Origin: Gonapodya prolifera JEL478
Taxonomy: Eukaryota; Monoblepharomycota; Monoblepharidomycetes; Monoblepharidales; Gonapodyaceae
DNA length: 64,000 nt
Direction: 5' to 3'
Assembly: GCA_001574975.1 (NCBI GenBank)
Contig: KQ965851.1
Location: forward strand, 79,489-143,488
Positions 56,105 to 64,000 of this stretch are shown piece by piece; the first letter of the stretch is position 1, and the number at the start of each line of letters is the position of its first letter. The notes under the pieces are model-generated. The model searched no databases. It was not told the origin of the DNA and saw only the letters and a program-made list of their open reading frames with translations. A program made the position numbers and the translations under genes.

Positions 56105-56808
56105 ATGGCGAGCAGGGCCTACCGCAAGCCTTTGTCCCTCCCATCCTTGTCCTCTCTCACATACCCGCATGTCCTTTACACCGCGCCTCCTGGAAACACC
56201 AAAATCTACTACCTCGCCTACGCCGGTGGGGTTTCCATCTTCACGTGGCTCGCATCGACGGCGTCGCTCACCCTGGTGGCCTTGACGGAAGAAGAGCCCG
56301 TGGTTGTCGTGAAAGCCGAGGGCGGTAAACCCGCCGTGATGGAGAAGCGGACAGCTCTGGCACCCGAGTGGAAGCGGCAGCTGTACGCGGGGATGTTTTT
56401 TGTGTTGGGACTGGGCATGCCCCTTATCGCCCACGGATTTGCTCGGCGGTCTGTGAGGAAGCTCACGCTCCTGGACGGTGGGAAGAGAGCTGAGATTGAG
56501 AACTATTCGCTCCTGCGAGGGAAGACAGCGGTGTCATCCATTGTGGATATGGGGACAAGGGAGAGGGTCACGTCCATTGCTGGGGCAAGTACGTCCTCGC
56601 TGTTGTTGCCCTTCTTGAAACTCATGTTATCACGATTGATGCGATTTCAAACTTCTACTTCCTAGTTGTGCCGCTAACTGGAACTGCATTTCTCCACCTT
56701 GAGGCCAAGGGGAGTCGTATGTTCAAAGCGTACTTGGTAGATCGCAAGGGAGATTTTTACGACGGGCGGACATTTGACTTTTTGTTTAATAAAGACTTTG
56801 CAAAATAG
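56105..56808 (+). CDS. TMEM223: TMEM223-like mitochondrial membrane protein
   Basis: In animals TMEM223 sits in the mitochondrial inner membrane and helps assemble complex IV. Here the ATG at 56105 is followed by VLYTAPPGNTKIYYLAYAGG and a first membrane helix (VSIFTWLASTASLTLVAL), a loop, a second helix (LYAGMFFVLGLGMPLIAHGF), then RRSVRKLTLLDGGKRAEIEN and, after one intron (about 56592-56666), GSRMFKAYLVDRKGDFYDGR and TFDFLFNKDFAK. Two helices, the RSVRKLTL strand and the terminal KAYLVDRKGDFYD block match the order of TMEM223 (RSVRSVVL ... YFLLDKTGHFPN). Stop at 56806-56808. Confidence 0.7.
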
Positions 56809-58423
56809 TCTCTTGGGAATGAAAGGACCCACTGCTGCTGAGAAACTGATAAAGGAGATGAGAAAGAAGAAATGATTGAGGGCCAGGTTTGGAGTAATTT
56901 ATTTCCAAGATGTTTTTTGAAGTCTCTAACTGTGGGCAAAACAACTTTTGACAAAAGTGTCGTTGAAATCTCGGGGCGTCTCTTTAGATTCCCTGAAGTC
57001 AATGAACCTGAACCCGCTTTCTCAATCAGTTCGCTCTCCCCTCTCAACTTCTAAGCTGTCTACATACATGGTTCCCGGCGGGGACTCGTCTGTCGTCCCA
57101 CCGAGTCCCTATTTTTGTGCATTTTACCTCAAAAAAGTAGGGTTAGTTCATAGCGTTGCTCCCTTCCTTTGTGGTAGAACGCGCCGATGTTGACGTCACC
57201 AGCAAACACATGTCACCTTGCCCTGTCAAAATACAGCTTCACAAAAACGTCCCAGTACTGCAACGTTAAGAAGTGAGCCTGAGTCCACGTCGCCCTCCGT
57301 GCTCACCACCAAACGCTCGGGCCCTCGAACTTGTCTCGCAGGAGGTGTTGGAAAGGCAAAGCAGGACGCCCATGGAATTCATGGCGTCAGCAAATATTTA
57401 CGTGACTCATACATGTTTACACTTGATGTTGTCTGCTGCCAGGTATAAGCAAACGATCGAATAAGGTCAGGTTGGTTGCAACCGGAACGTCGAACCTAAA
57501 CTTCAAAGATAGAAGTGGAATTGTCCCACCGCGCAGGTAACTTTCTTCTCTTTGCGCGACAGCAGAGAAGTCTCCCTTTCACGTCTCTGTTGCGAAAATT
57601 GCGAGACTGACACCTAAGGACGGCTGCCCACCAGGAAAGGACCGAAACACAAACATACCAATGGGTCCAGGATGCTTGCGTAACAGAGACACGCGATCGA
57701 CTCGGAAAGTGCTAATCGTTCCCACTCTTGCTTCGCTGCGACCGTACCAAAATATCTCGTGTTCTTGGGATCCGATTTGGGGAAGCGGGTTCTAAGAAGG
57801 CAGTGGGAACACAATAACAACACTTGGTCGGGTCCATGGGCTTGTCCGCGATTCGCTCACCAGACTGGATCGGGACGGCAGACACCCCCTACGCGCACAG
57901 CAGAGCGACGAAGAATGCCGCAAGTAGTTGATTGATTCTCATCGAGCAGCAGACGACCGCGATCGAGCGCAGGGGGGTCGTCATATCCGCTTGGCAAATT
58001 TCAGGGATAGAGAATCACTGGTGAGGGGGAGACCAAAACCCTGTCGCAGGTTTCCTTGTCGCGATTTAACTCACTTGAATCTCAGAAGATTGCTAGCATG
58101 AGATATTCATAGATCGGTCCCCCAGGAAGAGTGTTATCACGCCGACGAGTAAAAAGTAGGTGTCACTCATCTATCACGACGCAACAGCAACTTTTTCATG
58201 TCCCCCCATAGCAGCTAAAGCTTGCATTCATTGATGCTTTCTCCCACTCGTCAGGTTGCTGCGGACCGGCCCTGGAATAATGAAAGTGATCTTCAGTGGG
58301 GGTTTTCTCCCTTCAGGGTCACTTTCATCGCGTCAAAGCCCACGCAAGAATGCAGTTTCGAAGGTATTTCAAGGCCAATTCTCGAAAATCACACCACCTA
58401 CGGGCCCAAAGGCTATCTCTGCG
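56809..58423. other. Long intergenic region
   Basis: About 1.6 kb, the largest apparent gap. Open frames at 57218-57464 (plus) and 57614-57823 (minus) lack conserved features and are not called. No tRNA A/B boxes were noticed. It ends with an inverted repeat at 58280-58328 just before the carboxypeptidase. Confidence 0.4.
58280..58328. repeat. Inverted repeat upstream of carboxypeptidase
   Basis: ATGAAAGTGA (58280-58289) and its exact complement TCACTTTCAT (58319-58328) are separated by 29 bases. The loop contains a TTCAG direct repeat around a TGGGGGTTTTCTCCC core. It lies about 95 bases before the start codon, so it is in the promoter or 5' UTR. Confidence 0.7.
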
Positions 58424-60358
58424 ATGAAGATCGCTCTGCTTGTCGCCCTTCTCGCCGTTTTGGCTTGGCAAACCATCGCCGCCCCGATTCAAGGTAAGCC
58501 GACAACAACACTTCCTTGCAACAAGCATGCAATAACTCCGCTCAAATCATAATCAATCCACCTCTCTACGTTCCAGCTCGCGCCCCCGGAGTCCGCTACG
58601 ACAACCAAGTACTCGCTCGCGTCACAATCCCCTCCACCGTTGCCGACCCCGACGCCGTCCGCTCGTCATTGGTCGTCAAGTTCCGCCACACGTTCGGGCT
58701 CGATGTGTGGGGCGTCGTGAACCTTGCTGACGAAACTCGCGCAATCGACGTCCGCCTGCCCACGCCCGACGACCTGGATGCCGTGAAGGAAGTCGTCGCG
58801 GCTGTCGCACCTGGCGGTACTGTGACGATTGTGAACAGCAACATTCAAGCTGGTATTGATTCAGAGGCGCAAGAGAATGCACAAGCTCTCCAGATCGCAG
58901 GCCTGACGAAGCGCCAAACAGGCGTCTACGATCCTGCGACGTGGTTCACCGCCTACCGTGAGTATCCGAATGAAACTTGTTGCACTCGTCGCCTAAAAAA
59001 AAATGAGACAAAATTTACCAACGCCCACCCACCCCACACAGACCGCTTTGCCGACATCCTCGGCTTCTTCAACTCCATGGCCACTCAGTACCCTTCGCTC
59101 GTCTCGGTCAACGCGTCGATCGGCAAATCCTTCCAAGGCCGGGACTTGTTCCAAGTGCGTATCGGGACCCGCACAAACCCGGCCGTCAAGCAGGTATACA
59201 TCCAGGGCCTCATCCACGCACGCGAGTGGGTCGCAGGGTCGACCCGTGCAGTACATCGCGTACAAGCTGGTCTCGGCGTATTCCAACCCGTCGGATCCGG
59301 ATAATGCGTGCGCGGTCAGGACGCTGAACACAACCGAGTTCTATATCGTGCCCGTGGTGAATCCAGATGGGTATGAGTACAGTCAGACCACGGATAGACT
59401 GTGGAGGAAGAATAGGAGACCGGCCGTGACGTCGTCGAGTGCTGTTGGTGTGGATCTCAACAGGTCAGTGATTTGAAGGTTTTCGGAAATTGTATTGTAG
59501 TACTCAACGTGCTTCTGCTATCGAAGGAACTATCCCAAAGGATGGGGAGCTGTAAGTCCCCACATTCTGTCCGACGTTTTCACAACCGCGTGTATTAACA
59601 ATACTCCCTGCCGAAACGGCCGCCAATACAGGACCCCGACGGCGCCTCCACCACACCCTCCGCCGAAGACTACCAAGGTCCCTCCCCACTCTCCGAACCC
59701 GAATCCCGCGTGATCACGTCCAACTTTGTCAACACGCTCAAATCGGCCATCCTGTCCATCGACTACCACTCGTACTCGCAGCTCCTCCTGCACCCGCCCG
59801 GGTACAACTATGCGATCCCCTCAACCCAGGCTGCGAAACTCAAGGCTGCGGGAGATGCGGGAGCGGCGGCGATTGCGGCAAAGTCGGGGAGGACGTATAC
59901 GAGTCAGAGTGAGTTTGGTGTTCGAGGTGGTTGCTTGTTTGGCATGTATCGATGGCAGTGGTACGACTCGCTGTTTCTCTTCAGCTGCCTTACAACGTGA
60001 GTAAACCGTCGATTCACTACTGTGACAGTCGATCAGGTCTTTCCCCTCCCAGTCTATCCCGCCACAGGAACAGCCGTGGACTACGCGTGGGACGAATCCG
60101 TCAACGCCCAAGTGACAAAAGATCGGACCAACGGGCGCGTGTACTCGTACACTATTGAACTTCGATCGTCCTCTTCAGACACCGCTACGGTATGTTAGGC
60201 GTTCATTGTCGCTCTAATTTCTTGTGTCGAATGGTTGTAACGTTTCCGTTCGTGATCAGGGCTTTGTACTCCCACCGTCCCAGATTGTGGCGACGGGTGA
60301 GGAGAATTGGGCCGGGTTCAAGGCGATTTTGGATTATGTGAAGTCCAACGTACTTTGA
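58424..60358 (+). CDS. Secreted metallocarboxypeptidase A (M14A), one-base frame change
   Basis: Signal peptide MKIALLVALLAVLAWQTIAA, then a propeptide (VWGVVNLADETRAIDVRLPT) and a catalytic domain. Zinc and catalytic residues are present: GLIHAREW (zinc His and Glu), VVNPDGYEYS, RKNRRP, VGVDLNRNYPKGWG, the third zinc His in SIDYHSYSQ, and the catalytic Glu in YSYTIELR. It ends WAGFKAILDYVKSNVL at 60358. Between WVAGST and VQYIAYKLV there is one base too many (a C in GACCCGTG, 59243-59245). No plausible intron fits: a GT..AG span here is only 22 bases and would remove conserved residues. So it is a frameshift, real or from sequencing. Without it the enzyme looks complete. Confidence 0.88.
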
Positions 60359-60770
60359 AGTATTTGATCTTCGCTGCTGTGATGTATATGTGGTGATGTA
60401 GCAGGTAGCTGTACTGCAAAGTTCAGTTGTGAAGAATTGAATTAAGGGACTGGTTTCCTATAAAGTACGCCACGTAGTACTCTGCTTTTTCTCTTCTGTC
60501 GTGATAGAAGTTTAGTTGAACACGTCAGAAAAACGAGTGAATGCTTACATTTGAGTTGGTTTGAAGGCCTGTCGAAATTCTGCCGGACATCCAATCATAT
60601 TTGACCACGTAGAAAGAGCTAGTTTGATAAGCTAGTAGTTTATCCTTTTCTTTTGTCTTCGTTCTTGGACAGAAACATATTGATGGGTGTGGACCGGGTA
60701 CAACAAACAACGCTGACTTTGGTCACACTCCCTCCACACAAACTAGCGCAAGACACCACCCAAACCCACA
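60359..60770. promoter_or_regulatory. RPT5 promoter / carboxypeptidase 3' flank
   Basis: About 410 bases between two plus-strand genes. I see no gene. A proteasome control element of the yeast Rpn4 kind (GGTGGCAAA) was not found. Confidence 0.4.
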
Positions 60771-63034
<2,264 letters not shown>

Positions 63035-63549
63035 GCTTTTGTAATCGTGAACAGAGGTACGCAAGATCAGGCAGACGTCCGCTGGGGACCAAACAATTAC
63101 TGCGTCACGACGATAGAGACACGTTGTTGTGGAGTGGGATGCCCAAAGTGCGTCGTGGTGGGATGGGAGCGAAGGTGCTGGCCGGTGTGGTCCGTCTACA
63201 TCACCCGTGACGGAACACGAGCGAAGGTCCACGATCACGCGCTGGTCATTGCATTTGCATGTATTGTGATTTATTTCCACCACTCCAGCGCTCGAACGAC
63301 GCTCAAATCTCACTTCGAATCTGGGTGTGGCCGCGGAGGCCACGGCGAGGTGACGACCAGACTCCTCGCCGCGCGATCTGTAAAGTTTAGTTCATGTGCC
63401 CTCCCCAGGAGTCCATTTCATTTCAATTTCATAGATCGCGCACTCCTCAAACAAACGCGCGAAATCCAAAAGCCGTGCATTGTCCCTTCCTCCGCACACA
63501 TTCCATCACCTGTTCTCTTCAACTTCGCCCCCTCGCACCACGCGCACCA
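63035..63549. promoter_or_regulatory. Intergenic region before the last gene
   Basis: About 515 bases between RPT5 and the next plus-strand start. Nothing else is recognised here. Confidence 0.4.
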
Positions 63550-64000
63550 ATGCGGTCATCCAAACTCTCACTCCTTCTCGCAACACTCGTCGCCACATTT
63601 ATCCTCCCCGTGTCGCTCGCGTTTACAAACGGATCGCTCATCCCGTCATACATCTGCGACGTGTTCGACCAAGCCAACGGCGCGCCGACGAGTTTGGGGC
63701 AGGTCGTGCCTTATTTGCATGTGAGTTCACCCACTGTCCTGGTGACTCGACTTGGTATTGTTGTGGTTGCGCCTTTTAATTTTCTGAACACATATAATGC
63801 GAACAACTAATCACAATCGCCACCGTAAACGAACAGGAGGACGACGCGATGGTCAAAGTGGCCAAGTACCACTACCACTTCCAACCGCCCTTTGCTGCGC
63901 TTGATCTGTGCACTGCGATGTTGGTCAACGCGACGTCAGGTGAGTCGTGCCGTTGGTTGCGCCGCATCACACGCCCACAACACCCACTCACGCCTCCCCC
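63550..64000 (+). CDS. Secreted protein, 5' part only
   Basis: Exon 1 (63550-63720) encodes a signal peptide (KLSLLLATLVATFILPVSLA) and FTNGSLIPSYICDVFDQANG ... LGQVVPYLH. An intron (GTGAGT..AACAG, to 63836) leads to EDDAMVKVAKYHYHFQPPFA and LDLCTAMLVNATS, with a GTGAGT donor near 63941. Cysteines in YIC and LDLC and sequons NGS and NAT fit an extracellular domain. The spacing recalls a Reeler-type or DOMON-linked domain, but the gene runs off the window and I cannot name it. Confidence 0.55.

Noticed and set aside
57218-57464. Plus-strand open frames in the 56.8-58.4 kb gap
   Set aside because: No start context, no conserved motif, and two overlapping frames look equally weak.
59235-59252. 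Programmed +1 frameshift in the carboxypeptidase
   Set aside because: No stop codon at the slip site, no stimulatory structure seen, and other frame changes in the window favour indel errors.

Overview
The window is about 64 kb of gene-dense, intron-rich eukaryotic nuclear DNA. Introns are mostly 45-90 bases with GT..AG ends, and intergenic spaces are short. The gene set points to a zoosporic (flagellated) fungus of the chytrid / monoblepharid kind. Fungal-type genes (a Yvc1-like vacuolar TRP channel, a Sho1-like membrane protein, SREBP, a DOMON-cytochrome b561 protein, an HDEL-tailed GRP94) sit beside ciliary/flagellar genes (a clear CFAP210 microtubule inner protein and a probable axonemal protein with SVTK-x-DF and SYT-x-SFPSH repeats). 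The species cannot be named from the sequence.

Layout. 0-9 kb: a broken F-box-like gene, CFAP210 (+), and a 1513-residue SREBP (-). 9-12 kb: the XAP5/FAM50 spliceosome protein (-) and the proteasome assembly chaperone PSMG3 (+), head to head across 92 bases. 12-17 kb: a NOX/ferric-reductase gene (-), a divergent pair of tiny signal-peptide membrane proteins, and a Sho1-like four-pass protein (-). 17-21 kb: an F-box gene whose 3' end carries a three-unit, roughly 122-base tandem repeat, and a Ser/Pro-rich protein (-). 21-32 kb, all minus: TRP channel, actin, lipin phosphatidate phosphatase, ING-family PHD protein. 33-44 kb, all plus: cytosolic PheRS alpha, DOMON-b561, actin-interacting protein AIP1, GRP94. 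44-48 kb: a lysine-rich protein with four SUMO-type motifs, and an unknown gene with a decayed tandem copy. 47-57 kb: a COA1/TIM21-like gene, TACO1, the axonemal gene, COX4 (subunit Vb), a glutathione transferase and TMEM223. 58-64 kb: a secreted carboxypeptidase A, proteasome ATPase RPT5, and the start of a secreted protein.

How the genes relate. Four of the genes between 47.5 and 56.8 kb bear on cytochrome c oxidase (complex IV) or on mitochondrial translation that serves it. Proteasome functions recur (PSMG3, RPT5, F-box proteins), as do lipid control (SREBP, lipin) and actin with its partner AIP1.

The most unusual signals are: two related GC-rich palindromic elements that each lie inside an intron, in sense orientation, of the two divergent genes TACO1 and the axonemal gene (introner-like candidates); the F-box tail repeat with a frame change; a tandem gene duplication with a perfect 23-base palindrome close to its junction; and several one-base frame changes or a stop inside otherwise well-conserved genes (carboxypeptidase, ferric reductase, ING). 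The frame changes may be sequence errors, since the window also has an 18-base N gap and further undetermined bases near 50.4-50.6 kb. Exon joins were worked out by eye from splice motifs and reading phase.
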